The notes under the pieces were generated by a model. That model ran no database searches. It worked only from the letters and a program-made list of their open reading frames with translations, and was not told where the DNA came from. DNA of 27,669 nt from DASVBE01 sp036375995. GTDB taxonomy: Bacteria > Actinomycetota > Actinomycetes > Streptosporangiales > Streptosporangiaceae. Below, one piece after another: positions 1-6,497 of the stretch; within the stretch, counting starts at the first letter, position 1, and each line of letters opens with the position of its first letter. The position numbers were made by a program, and so were the translations under genes. Location: the NCBI GenBank assembly GCA_036375995.1, contig DASVBE010000131.1, positions 1 to 27,669 of the forward strand, written 5' to 3'.

Positions 1-2
1 TC

Positions 3-1025
3 TACGGCGTCCGGCTGGTGGCCATCATCAACAACACCGGCGTGCTGTTCGAGATCCTCGGCATGTTCGTGTTCGCCATCATCCTCATGGCCTTCCACAA
101 CCACCAGGGCTTCGGCGTGGTGACCAACAGCGCGGGCATCCACGTCAACGGCAGCTCGTTCCTGGCCGCGATGTTCATGAGCCTGTTCGTCATCTACGGC
201 TTCGACACCGCGTCCACCCTCGCCGAGGAAACCAGGGACCCGCGCCGCAACGCGCCCAAGGCGGTGCTGTACTCGGTGATCGGCGCCTTCGTCATCGGCG
301 GCGTGTTCCTGCTCGGCACCCTGGTCGCTATCCCCAACCTGGGCGCCGCGGTCAAGAACGGGACCGGGCCGGCCCAGATCATCGAGGCCAACTTCCCGCA
401 CGGGTTCGCCACGCTCTACCTGCTGGTGGTGTCCGCGGCGATCTTCGTCTGCTGCCTGTCGATCATGGCCTCGACGATCCGGCTGTGCTTCGGCATGGCC
501 CGCGACAACCAGCTGCCGTTCTCCAAGCCGCTGGCCATGGTCGCGCCCAAGCTGCACACCCCGCCGTGGGCCTGCATCACGGTCGCGCTGCTCGCGGCGG
601 TCCCGTTCATCCAGTACTCCGGCGCGGGCATCATCGCCATCGCCGCCACCGGGATGATCTACCTCAGCTACTTCCTGGGCAACATCGTGATCATGCGGGC
701 CCGAATGCACGGCTGGCCCAAGACCAGCGCGCCGTTCCGGCTCGGCCGCTGGGGCCCGGTGGTCAACATCATCGGCCTGATCTACGGCGGGGCGATGCTG
801 ATCAACTTCGCCTGGCCGCGGCCGGCCAGCAACCCCAAGCCGAGCGAGACCAGCGGGCTGACCCTTGGCTTCCTGAACGATGTCCCGATCTTGTGGACCG
901 TAGTGATATTCGTCGTGCTGCTCGGCGCCGTGTACTACGCCGTGGCCGGGCGCCGGAAGGTGATGGCCCCGGTGGTCGCGCCTGCCCCGGACGACCCGAT
1001 CCCGGTCATCGGCCCGGGCGCCTAA
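3..1025 (+). CDS. APC-family amino acid permease, 5' end cut by the window
   Basis: The frame is open from the first bases of the window, so the true start lies outside; about 340 C-terminal residues are visible. They show alternating long hydrophobic segments and charged loops, and the stretch YGFDTASTLAEETRDPRRNAP, which is typical of the loop after a mid-protein helix in amino-acid/polyamine/organocation (APC) permeases. Full-length relatives have about 500 residues, so roughly the first third is missing. It is an inner-membrane secondary transporter, presumably taking up an amino acid or amine; the substrate cannot be read from this part. A GntR-type regulator follows in the same direction after 111 bp and may control it, but a strong hairpin lies between them, so they need not share a transcript. 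Confidence 0.88.
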   Translation, partial: YGVRLVAIINNTGVLFEILGMFVFAIILMAFHNHQGFGVVTNSAGIHVNGSSFLAAMFMSLFVIYGFDTASTLAEETRDPRRNAPKAVLYSVIGAFVIGGVFLLGTLVAIPNLGAAVKNGTGPAQIIEANFPHGFATLYLLVVSAAIFVCCLSIMASTIRLCFGMARDNQLPFSKPLAMVAPKLHTPPWACITVALLAAVPFIQYSGAGIIAIAATGMIYLSYFLGNIVIMRARMHGWPKTSAPFRLGRWGPVVNIIGLIYGGAMLINFAWPRPASNPKPSETSGLTLGFLNDVPILWTVVIFVVLLGAVYYAVAGRRKVMAPVVAPAPDDPIPVIGPGA

Positions 1026-1041
1026 CCGGACCAGGAGGGGA

Positions 1042-1099
1042 CTTCATGATCACGGAAGGTTCGCCGTCGCGAGGCGGTGGATCTTCCGTGATCATGGAG
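1042..1099 (+). other. 27-bp perfect RNA hairpin with GNRA tetraloop
   Basis: Positions 1042-1068 pair with 1073-1099 without a single mismatch if G-U is allowed. The outer arms catgatcacggaag (1045-1058) and cttccgtgatcatg (1083-1096) are perfect complements. The G-U pairs are 1044/1097, 1059/1082, 1061/1080, 1063/1078 and 1067/1074, and the loop is GCGA (1069-1072), a GNRA tetraloop. On the minus strand these five pairs become C-A mismatches, so the structure belongs to plus-strand RNA. There is no U tract, so it is not a classical intrinsic terminator. It could end or protect the permease mRNA, or be one copy of a dispersed intergenic element. Confidence 0.75.
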
Positions 1100-1123
1100 G
1101 CATTTCCCGCGGTCCGGCTGCGG

Positions 1124-1129
1124 GACAAT
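1124..1129 (+). promoter_or_regulatory. Candidate -10 hexamer for leaderless GntR gene
   Basis: GACAAT has the key A and T of an actinobacterial -10 (TANNNT) and ends 7 nt before the ATG at 1137, where no Shine-Dalgarno is visible. This fits transcription starting at the start codon. The first T is missing and no -35 is obvious. Confidence 0.4.
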
Positions 1130-1136
1130 TGACTGC

Positions 1137-1958
1137 ATGCCCCGGTCACCAGGCACCCGCCGCGGGGTCGTCCGGCGCTCCGTCCCGCCCGCGCTGGAAA
1201 CCAGCATCCGTACCCCGCCCCGGATCATCCGGGCGCCCGGGGTCACCGTGCACGCCCAGATCGAGGACTGGCTGGCCGGCGAGATAGCCCTGGGCACGCT
1301 GCGGCCCGGCGCCCGGCTGCCCGCCGAGCAGGACCTGGCCGCCTGGTTCGGAGTCAGCCGGATGACGCTGCGGCACTCGCTCGGCGAGCTGGCCCGGCGC
1401 GGCCTGGTGACCAAGACCGTCGGCCGCGGCGGCGGCACGTTCGTGGCCGAGCCCAAGGTGGAGCAGGACCTGACCACGCTGGCCGGGTTCTCCGAGCAGC
1501 TGCGGCGGCACGGCATGGTGGCCGGCGCCCGGGTCCTGTCCGCGGCCACCCGCCCGGCCGGGCCGGCCGCGGCCGCCGCACTGCGCCTCTCCGAGGGCGA
1601 CCCGGTGCACGAGGTGCGGCGGATCCGGCTGGCCGACGGTACGCCGATCGCCGTGGAGCACTCGCTGTTCCCGGCCGGCCTGTTCGAGGGCATGCTCGAG
1701 CGGCGGCTCGACGGGTCGCTGTACGAGCTGCTGGAAACCCAGTACGGCCAGAAGCCCTACCGGGCCAGGGAGAGCCTGGAGCCGGTCACCGCCGGGGTCC
1801 GCGAAGCCGAGGCGCTCGAAGTGCCCGAGGGGGCCCCGCTGATGCAGGTGCAGCGCACCGCCTACGCCGAGAACGGGACACCGCTGGAGTTCGCCCGCGA
1901 CCTGTTTCGCGGCGACCGCACCCGCCTGGTCATCTGGACCTCAGGACTGGGCGACTGA
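1137..1958 (+). CDS. GntR-family transcriptional regulator with UTRA domain (HutC type)
   Basis: This 273-aa protein has an N-terminal extension of about 35 residues, then a winged helix-turn-helix of the GntR family (about residues 38-105). Visible hallmarks are IEDWLAGEIALGTLRPGARLPAEQ and FGVSRMTLRHSLGELARRGLV, followed by a Gly-rich wing (VGRGGGTFVAEP). The C-terminal half (about 115-265) is a UTRA effector domain, with GDPVHEVRRIRLADGTPIAVE and the closing PLEFARDLFRGDR. Such regulators bind a small carbon or nitrogen metabolite through UTRA and usually repress a nearby transport or catabolic gene; here the permease just upstream is the natural candidate. The ATG has no ribosome binding site, but a -10-like hexamer sits 7 nt before it. 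The ligand is unknown. Confidence 0.92.
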   Translation: MPRSPGTRRGVVRRSVPPALETSIRTPPRIIRAPGVTVHAQIEDWLAGEIALGTLRPGARLPAEQDLAAWFGVSRMTLRHSLGELARRGLVTKTVGRGGGTFVAEPKVEQDLTTLAGFSEQLRRHGMVAGARVLSAATRPAGPAAAAALRLSEGDPVHEVRRIRLADGTPIAVEHSLFPAGLFEGMLERRLDGSLYELLETQYGQKPYRARESLEPVTAGVREAEALEVPEGAPLMQVQRTAYAENGTPLEFARDLFRGDRTRLVIWTSGLGD

Positions 1959-1985
1959 CCCAGGCCGGCCCGGCCCGGTGGCTGT

Positions 1986-1991
1986 TAATAT
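1986..1991 (+). promoter_or_regulatory. -10 box of the threonine attenuator transcript
   Basis: TAATAT matches TANNNT fully and stands out in GC-rich DNA. It ends 6 nt before the ATG of the leader peptide (1998), so transcription should begin at or next to that A, giving a leaderless leader peptide. No convincing -35 element is visible. Confidence 0.65.
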
Positions 1992-1997
1992 CAGAGC

Positions 1998-2054
1998 ATG
2001 TGTTTTGGCCAGTGGACGACGACGCCGGGGAGATCCCGGCGCGTGCTGTCGTGA
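1998..2054 (+). CDS. Threonine attenuator leader peptide (18 aa)
   Basis: The short frame reads MCFGQWTTTPGRSRRVLS and stops with TGA at 2052-2054. Three consecutive ACG threonine codons (2016-2024) are the sensing element: a ribosome short of charged tRNA-Thr would pause here. The gene directly downstream encodes a threonyl-tRNA synthetase, so codon identity and target agree. There is no Shine-Dalgarno; the TAATAT box 6 nt upstream suggests leaderless translation, as is known for other regulatory upstream ORFs in actinobacteria. The peptide itself probably has no function beyond the pause. It is too short for ordinary gene finding. Confidence 0.8.
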   Translation: MCFGQWTTTPGRSRRVLS

Positions 2055-2085
2055 CCTGACCACGATGACAAGGCCCTGGGAGCTC
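2025..2085 (+). promoter_or_regulatory. Attenuator regions 1-3: protector and antiterminator pairing
   Basis: Region 1 (2025-2029, ccggg), directly after the Thr codons, can pair with 2035-2039 (cccgg) as a small 1:2 hairpin. Region 2 (2030-2039, gagatcccgg) can instead pair with region 3 (2076-2085, ctgggagctc): nine of ten positions match, one as G-U, with a mismatch at 2033/2082. Region 3 contains the inner half of the terminator's 5' arm, so 2:3 and 3:4 exclude each other. A ribosome paused at 2016-2024 covers region 1, frees region 2 and permits transcription; one reaching the stop at 2052 masks region 2 and the terminator forms. The pairing was done by hand, with no energy calculation. 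Confidence 0.68.
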
Positions 2086-2103
2086 AGCTCCCGGGGCCTT
2101 TTT
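2070..2103 (+). terminator. Intrinsic terminator of the thrS-like attenuator
   Basis: The 5' arm 2070-2082 pairs with 2088-2100 through 13 bp (one U-G at 2077/2093) around a CUCAG loop, and the run of T at 2099-2103 follows. This is a textbook rho-independent terminator placed 57 nt before the start codon of the synthetase gene, which makes sense only as a regulated stop in the leader. Confidence 0.88.
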
Positions 2104-2159
2104 GCGGTTCCGGGCCAGCTGACCCTTCTCGGGCCTCCGATCAAGCCAAGGAGGCACCA

Positions 2160-3455
2160 ATGTCATCTCCATCACTGGCCCCGCCGGGGGCCAGGGCCGG
2201 CGCCGGCCCGCTGGACCAGGGCCGGCCCGACCACCGGCGGCTGGGCCGCGAGCTCGGCCTGTTCCGCACCGACCCCCTCGTGGGCGCGGGCCTGCCGCTG
2301 TGGCTGCCGCACGGCGCGGTGATCCGCGCCGAGCTGGAGCGTCTCGCCGCCGAGGAGGCCGCCCGCACCGGCTGCCTCCGGGTGTACTCGCCCGTGCTGG
2401 CCAAGCGGGAGCTGTTCGAACGGTCCGGGCACTGGGACAAGTTCGCCGCCGACATGTTCCCGGTCATCCGGGTCGGCGGGGACGAGCTGGTCCTCCGCCC
2501 GGCCAACTGCCCGCACCACGCGCTTATCTACGCCAGCGAGCAGCGCAGCTTCCGCGACCTGCCGATCCGGCTGGCCGAGCTGGCCGCGATGTTCCGCAGC
2601 GAGCTGTCCGGGGTGGTCGGCGGCCTGTCCCGGGTGCGCCAGATCAACCTGGACGACGTGCACTCGTTCGCCCGGCCGGACCAGGTCCAGGACGAGATCG
2701 CGGCGGCCCTGGAGTCGGTGCGGCGCTGCTACGCACTGCTCGGCATCGAGGTGGCCAGATACCGGCTGTCGCTGCGCGGCCCGGGCGACGGCTACCTGGG
2801 CAGCGCGGCGCAGTGGCAGGACGCCGAGCGCCAGCTGCGGGCCGCGCTGAGGGAGGCCAGTCTGGACTACGCAGCCGCCGAGGGCGAGGCGGCGTTCTAC
2901 GGGCCCAAGATCGACGTGCAGGTCACCGACCCGGCGGGACGCGAGGAGACCCTGTCCACCGTGCAGGTCGACTTCAGCCAGCCGGAGCGGTTCGACCTGG
3001 CCTACACCGGCCCGGACGGGCAGCGGCACCGGCCGGTGATGATCCACCGCGGCGTGCTGTCCTCGATGGACCGGATGGTGGCGTACCTGATCGAGCGGTA
3101 CGACGGGGCGTTCCCGCCCTGGCTGGCCCCGGTCCAGCTGGTCGTGCTGCCGGTCACCAGCGAGCAGGAGGCGCTGGCCGGATCGGTGGCCGGCCAGGCC
3201 CGGGCGGCCGGGCTGCGGGCCGGGTGCGACCCGGCCGGCGCCACCCTGGGCGCGCGGATCCGCCGGGCCCGCGAGGCCAGGATCCCGTACGCGGCGGTGA
3301 TCGGCGCCAGCGAGGCGGCCAGCGGCCTGCTCGCGGTCCGCCTCCGCGACGGCCGCCAGCTCCCCGGCCAGCCCGCCGCCGCTGTCATCCAGGCCATCGC
3401 CGCCCAGGCCGCCAGCCGCTCCCCCAGCCTCGGCCTCGCCCCCAGCCCGGCCTGA
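2160..3455 (+). CDS. Threonyl-tRNA synthetase paralogue lacking TGS and editing domains
   Basis: The 431-aa protein joins threonine to tRNA-Thr. It begins almost directly with the class II catalytic core (DHRRLGRELGLF, residues 24-35) and ends with the anticodon-binding domain (about 322-415, WLAPVQLVVLPV onward). The usual bacterial enzyme has about 640-690 residues, so the roughly 240 N-terminal residues carrying TGS and the Ser-tRNA editing domain are absent. Active-site features are kept: zinc ligands Cys117 (NCPHH), His168 (DDVHSF) and His296 (MIHRG), motif 2 Arg146 (FRSE) and motif 3 Arg305 (SSMDR). Oddities are NCPHH for the common NCPGH and NLDD for TQDD. AAGGAGG at 2148-2154 fixes the ATG at 2160. 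The leader attenuator implies induction when Thr-tRNA is low. A second, full-length thrS probably exists elsewhere in the genome. Confidence 0.9.
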   Translation: MSSPSLAPPGARAGAGPLDQGRPDHRRLGRELGLFRTDPLVGAGLPLWLPHGAVIRAELERLAAEEAARTGCLRVYSPVLAKRELFERSGHWDKFAADMFPVIRVGGDELVLRPANCPHHALIYASEQRSFRDLPIRLAELAAMFRSELSGVVGGLSRVRQINLDDVHSFARPDQVQDEIAAALESVRRCYALLGIEVARYRLSLRGPGDGYLGSAAQWQDAERQLRAALREASLDYAAAEGEAAFYGPKIDVQVTDPAGREETLSTVQVDFSQPERFDLAYTGPDGQRHRPVMIHRGVLSSMDRMVAYLIERYDGAFPPWLAPVQLVVLPVTSEQEALAGSVAGQARAAGLRAGCDPAGATLGARIRRAREARIPYAAVIGASEAASGLLAVRLRDGRQLPGQPAAAVIQAIAAQAASRSPSLGLAPSPA

Positions 3456-3478
3456 CCCAGCCCTGCCGCCCGCCCTAA

Positions 3479-3534
3479 CGCGACGATGTGACATCCCGGG
3501 GGGCCTCTAACCCTCTCCATGTCACATCGACGCG
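3479..3534. terminator. Long intergenic inverted repeat after the thrS-like gene
   Basis: Arms 3479-3494 and 3519-3534 are complementary except at 3483/3530 and contain cgatgtgacat and its complement. The 24-nt centre can form a second short stem (3498-3503 with 3511-3516). It lies 24 bp after the synthetase stop. No U tract follows, so terminator is the simplest but unproven reading; an operator or dispersed repeat is possible. Confidence 0.5.
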
Positions 3535-3572
3535 GCCGGAATGGGCCGGCTGAGGCAGCCGGGAAGGTGAAC

Positions 3573-3578
3573 TAGGGT
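3573..3578 (+). promoter_or_regulatory. Candidate -10 box for the secreted-protein gene
   Basis: TAGGGT fits TANNNT and would start transcription near 3585, about 28 nt before the ATG at 3613, which has its own purine-rich site (aagggaag). No clear -35 is visible. Confidence 0.35.
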
Positions 3579-3612
3579 GATCTCGCGGCCGGGCATGGGG
3601 TAAGGGAAGATC

Positions 3613-4140
3613 ATGAGCAGACTCGCTGGCGTCATCCTCGCGGCGTGCTGCGGGGCCGCCTCCGTGGCCTGCGGAACCGTCCCGGCGATGTCGGCCTCCC
3701 CTGCCGCCCGGGCTGCGCGCTCCGCCTCCGCCTCAGCCGCCCCGCGGCCGGTGGCGTTCGACTGCAAGGGCCAGCACGACGGCCAGGTGCAGCCGGGCAC
3801 CGTGTACCTCGACTGCATGTCCGGCAACGCGTTCGTGAAGACGCCGTCCTGGGCGTACTGGACCGCGGAAGCGGCCAAGACCAGCCAGCCCGGCCAGCCG
3901 CGCACCGCCGTGCTCTGGGTGAACACCTGCACGCCGATGTGCGCGGCCGGCCACTACCGGAAGTACAAGGCGGTGCTGTCGTTCTTCCGGCCGCGGACCG
4001 CGAACGGAACCCGCTACTACACGCGCATGCGGCTGCGCTACACCCACGGCAGCGCGCGCGACTACACGTTCCGCTGGGGCACCTACCCCGGCGCCACGCT
4101 CCCCGGCTGGATCGGCGGGCCCAGCGGCCCCGGCGCCTGA
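3613..4140 (+). CDS. Small exported protein of unknown function
   Basis: I do not recognise the family of this 175-aa protein. It starts with a signal-peptide-like segment (Arg3, then hydrophobic LAGVILAACCGAASVACG). Cys at residue 20 in SVACG could be a lipobox, though Ser at -3 is poor, so either a lipoprotein or a cleaved secreted protein is possible. A linker rich in Ala, Ser and Arg follows (about 25-47). The mature part (48-175) holds Cys residues in FDCKG, LDCMS and NTCTPMC that could form disulfides outside the cell, and is rich in Tyr, Trp and Arg near its end. The start has a purine-rich site aagggaag. It is flanked by unrelated genes and seems to be transcribed alone. Confidence 0.72.
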   Translation: MSRLAGVILAACCGAASVACGTVPAMSASPAARAARSASASAAPRPVAFDCKGQHDGQVQPGTVYLDCMSGNAFVKTPSWAYWTAEAAKTSQPGQPRTAVLWVNTCTPMCAAGHYRKYKAVLSFFRPRTANGTRYYTRMRLRYTHGSARDYTFRWGTYPGATLPGWIGGPSGPGA

Positions 4141-4192
4141 CCGCACCGGCCGGGCGATGCAGTCAGACGGCAACGCCCGGCCGGGCCGGTCG

Positions 4193-6358
4193 CTACTGAG
4201 CGGGCAGCGCTGCCAGCCTGGTCCGGCTGGTGATGAAGGCGGCCGCGTACAGCACCGCGACCAGGATCAGCAGGAACCGGTAGCCGGTGATCAGCGCCAG
4301 GTACTCCAGCGCACCGCCGACGATCGCCCCGAGCAGGTTCGCGGCGAACGCGTCGCCGGACGTGGCCACGTCCTTGAACCGCTGCGAGAAGATCAGGTTG
4401 GCCAGGTAGATCGGCGCGAACGCGAGCGCCCCGCCCGCGAAGAACCGCACCACCATCGGCAGCCCGAGCAGGGACTCCTGTGGCACCACCCAGGTCAGCA
4501 CCAGCGACGCGATGAGCAGCACGTACAGGATCCACGGTGTGGGCAGCGGCAGCCGCGCCGCGGTCTCGATGGCCAGGTACACGGTCAGCAGCACGGCCGC
4601 GAAGACCAGCGAGTTGACGAACCACGTGCTGCCGAACAGCAGCGCGAACTGGATGATGTTCTTGGTCTCGAGCAGCAGGAACGCCGCGCCCATGAAGGCC
4701 AGGTCGAGGTAGCCGCTCATCCGCCTGAAGGACCCGCCGAAGATCCGGATCAGCACCACCGAGGCGAGCAGGATCAGCCCGAGCATCCACAGGTAGATGT
4801 TCGGGATGGACTTGTTCGGCAGGTACGGGAACGGGTGATCGTCGGTCGCCGGGGCGACCTTGGCGCCGTTGTAGACCTGCTGGCAGTTGGGCACCGGGCC
4901 CTGTTCCTTGACCGTGAGCACGGCCAGCCGGCGCCCGCCGAGCGGCGGCCCGACCTGCACGCACGGCGCGTGCCCGAACGCCTGCTCGATCGAGGTGGCG
5001 TACCTGGCCAGCAGGAACGGCTGGTAGTAGTTGTACATCGAGAACGTGCCGTCCGGCGCCAGGTGCAGCCGGGCCTCGGCGATCGACTGCTCGGTCAGCA
5101 GGTAGCCCTCGAGCCGCAGGCTGGACTGGCCGGCCAGCGCGGTCAGCGAGTCCGGCAGCGCGAACAGGATCAGGTTGTACTTCTTGCCGGTGTCCTGCAG
5201 GTACTCCCGGCCGTCCCCGATATGCGGGGTGACCTTCGGGCTCTGGTACGGGTGCTCGGGGTGGTGCTCCCGGCCGACCTGGACCAGCGCCGGGTCGATC
5301 TCCACCGCGTCGACATGCTGGGCGCCCTCGGACAGCGCCACCGCGACGTCGTTGCCGGACCCGGCCCCGATGATCAGCTCGTCCTTCAGCGACGAGGTGG
5401 TGACGTGCTGGTACGGGTAGAAGTAGAACTTCTTCTGGTCGTGCAGCACCTTCAGCGACCGGGCCGCCTGGTAGGGGATGTTGTTCGCGGTCACGTACAG
5501 CGCCGGGTGGGCGCCGCCGGCCTGCGTCACGGACAGCTTGTAGTACGGCGACCAGTGCTCGTGCGGCGCGAACGAGTCCATCCCGAGCAGCACGATGACC
5601 ACGCCGACGCCGGCCCACTGATACCACTTCATCTTGCGGCCGAGCAGCACGGCCAGCCCGCCGGCCGCGATCACGCCCCAGGCCAGCGGCGGCAGCTGGA
5701 GGAACGACAGCGCGGAGAACACCGCGATCCCGGCGATGCTCCCGGCGATGTCCAGCCGGTAGGCGGCGAGCGGCTCGAACCGGACGAACAGCCGGCTGAC
5801 CGCCTGCCCGAACCCGGCCATCACGGCCACGCTGAGCAGGAAGATGATGGTCAGGCTGACCGGCCGCGGCAGCGCGGTCATGCCGCCGAGTCCCCGGTAC
5901 GGGTTCTGGCCCTTTTCCAGCGTGGCCAGGATGACGGGGAAGCCCAGCGCGAAGCCGACCAGCAGCGCGAACGCCACCGGCGCCCACCGCAGGAAGTCCC
6001 GGTTCGACCGGGCGTTGAGGAAGCCGAGGCCGATGCCCAGGAAGCTGGCCAGCAGCACGAAGTTCGTGGCCGAGGCCAGGTAGACGTTGCCCGCCGCGGT
6101 CCATCTGATCAGCGCCAGCTCAACGAACAGCATCAGGAAGCTGGCGAACGCCAGTCTCCTGCGCTCCGCGCGCCCTGCCGCTACGGGTTCCGGCTCGGCG
6201 AGCCGGGAATCCCCGGCCGTCGCCGCCGCCTCGGCCGCGGTATCCTCCGCCCGGGTTCTGGGGCTGGGGCCTGCGGAGCCGTTGCTGGTGCCGGCGCTGA
6301 CGTCCGCCTGGACGTCGTCCGACTGGACATCGTCTGCCGTGATCTTCGCCTCATCCAC
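4193..6358 (-). CDS. Multi-pass membrane protein fused to a spermidine-synthase-like methyltransferase-fold domain
   Basis: The 721-aa protein opens with an acidic, Ala/Ser-rich, probably disordered cytoplasmic tail (about 1-65). A first block of membrane helices follows (about 70-265), then a soluble domain (about 280-510) and a second block of helices to the end. The soluble domain shows a Rossmann nucleotide motif (IIGAGSGNDVAVAL), the acidic residue pair after it (VEIDPALVQ), IGDGREYL and FALPDSL. This is the order seen in spermidine synthase-like (SpeE) domains. Polyamine synthesis is not proven: many such membrane fusions are uncharacterised and the aminopropyl-acceptor residues are not recognisable to me. 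The start is GTG; TAGCGT (complement of 6365-6370) lies 6 nt upstream with no Shine-Dalgarno, suggesting a leaderless mRNA. Confidence 0.85.
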   Translation of the reverse strand: MDEAKITADDVQSDDVQADVSAGTSNGSAGPSPRTRAEDTAAEAAATAGDSRLAEPEPVAAGRAERRRLAFASFLMLFVELALIRWTAAGNVYLASATNFVLLASFLGIGLGFLNARSNRDFLRWAPVAFALLVGFALGFPVILATLEKGQNPYRGLGGMTALPRPVSLTIIFLLSVAVMAGFGQAVSRLFVRFEPLAAYRLDIAGSIAGIAVFSALSFLQLPPLAWGVIAAGGLAVLLGRKMKWYQWAGVGVVIVLLGMDSFAPHEHWSPYYKLSVTQAGGAHPALYVTANNIPYQAARSLKVLHDQKKFYFYPYQHVTTSSLKDELIIGAGSGNDVAVALSEGAQHVDAVEIDPALVQVGREHHPEHPYQSPKVTPHIGDGREYLQDTGKKYNLILFALPDSLTALAGQSSLRLEGYLLTEQSIAEARLHLAPDGTFSMYNYYQPFLLARYATSIEQAFGHAPCVQVGPPLGGRRLAVLTVKEQGPVPNCQQVYNGAKVAPATDDHPFPYLPNKSIPNIYLWMLGLILLASVVLIRIFGGSFRRMSGYLDLAFMGAAFLLLETKNIIQFALLFGSTWFVNSLVFAAVLLTVYLAIETAARLPLPTPWILYVLLIASLVLTWVVPQESLLGLPMVVRFFAGGALAFAPIYLANLIFSQRFKDVATSGDAFAANLLGAIVGGALEYLALITGYRFLLILVAVLYAAAFITSRTRLAALPAQ

Positions 6359-6364
6359 CCGGTC

Positions 6365-6370
6365 ACGCTA
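6365..6370 (-). promoter_or_regulatory. -10 box for leaderless SpeE-like membrane gene
   Basis: On the minus strand TAGCGT fits TANNNT and is followed by exactly 6 nt and then the GTG start at 6358. The same geometry recurs at several other genes of the window. Confidence 0.5.
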
Positions 6371-6497
6371 GCGCCCCGGGTCCCCGTTTGCGGCGATAAC
6401 GGCCAGCCAGCTAGATCAAAGGGCCTGGTTGGTGAGGACTATAACGCCGGTTAGCCATGGCTACCCGGACGTCACGGGAAAGGATAAGGATGGGGAC

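Noticed and set aside
2000..2110. A T-box riboswitch before the thrS-like gene.
   Set aside because: The leader is too short and has no T-box sequence or specifier stem; the leader peptide with Thr codons explains the terminator better.
3487..3526. Two facing TGTCACA motifs inside the hairpin at 3479-3534, as ECF41 promoters.
   Set aside because: No CGTC lies 15-18 nt downstream on either strand; the motifs are part of the inverted repeat.
4083..6104. Long alternative reading frames over the SpeE-like gene, and similar ones over 8648-11140 and 22356-24566.
   Set aside because: They are Arg/Gly/Pro-rich shadow frames of GC-rich genes without domain patterns; the opposite or shifted frames hold the recognisable proteins.
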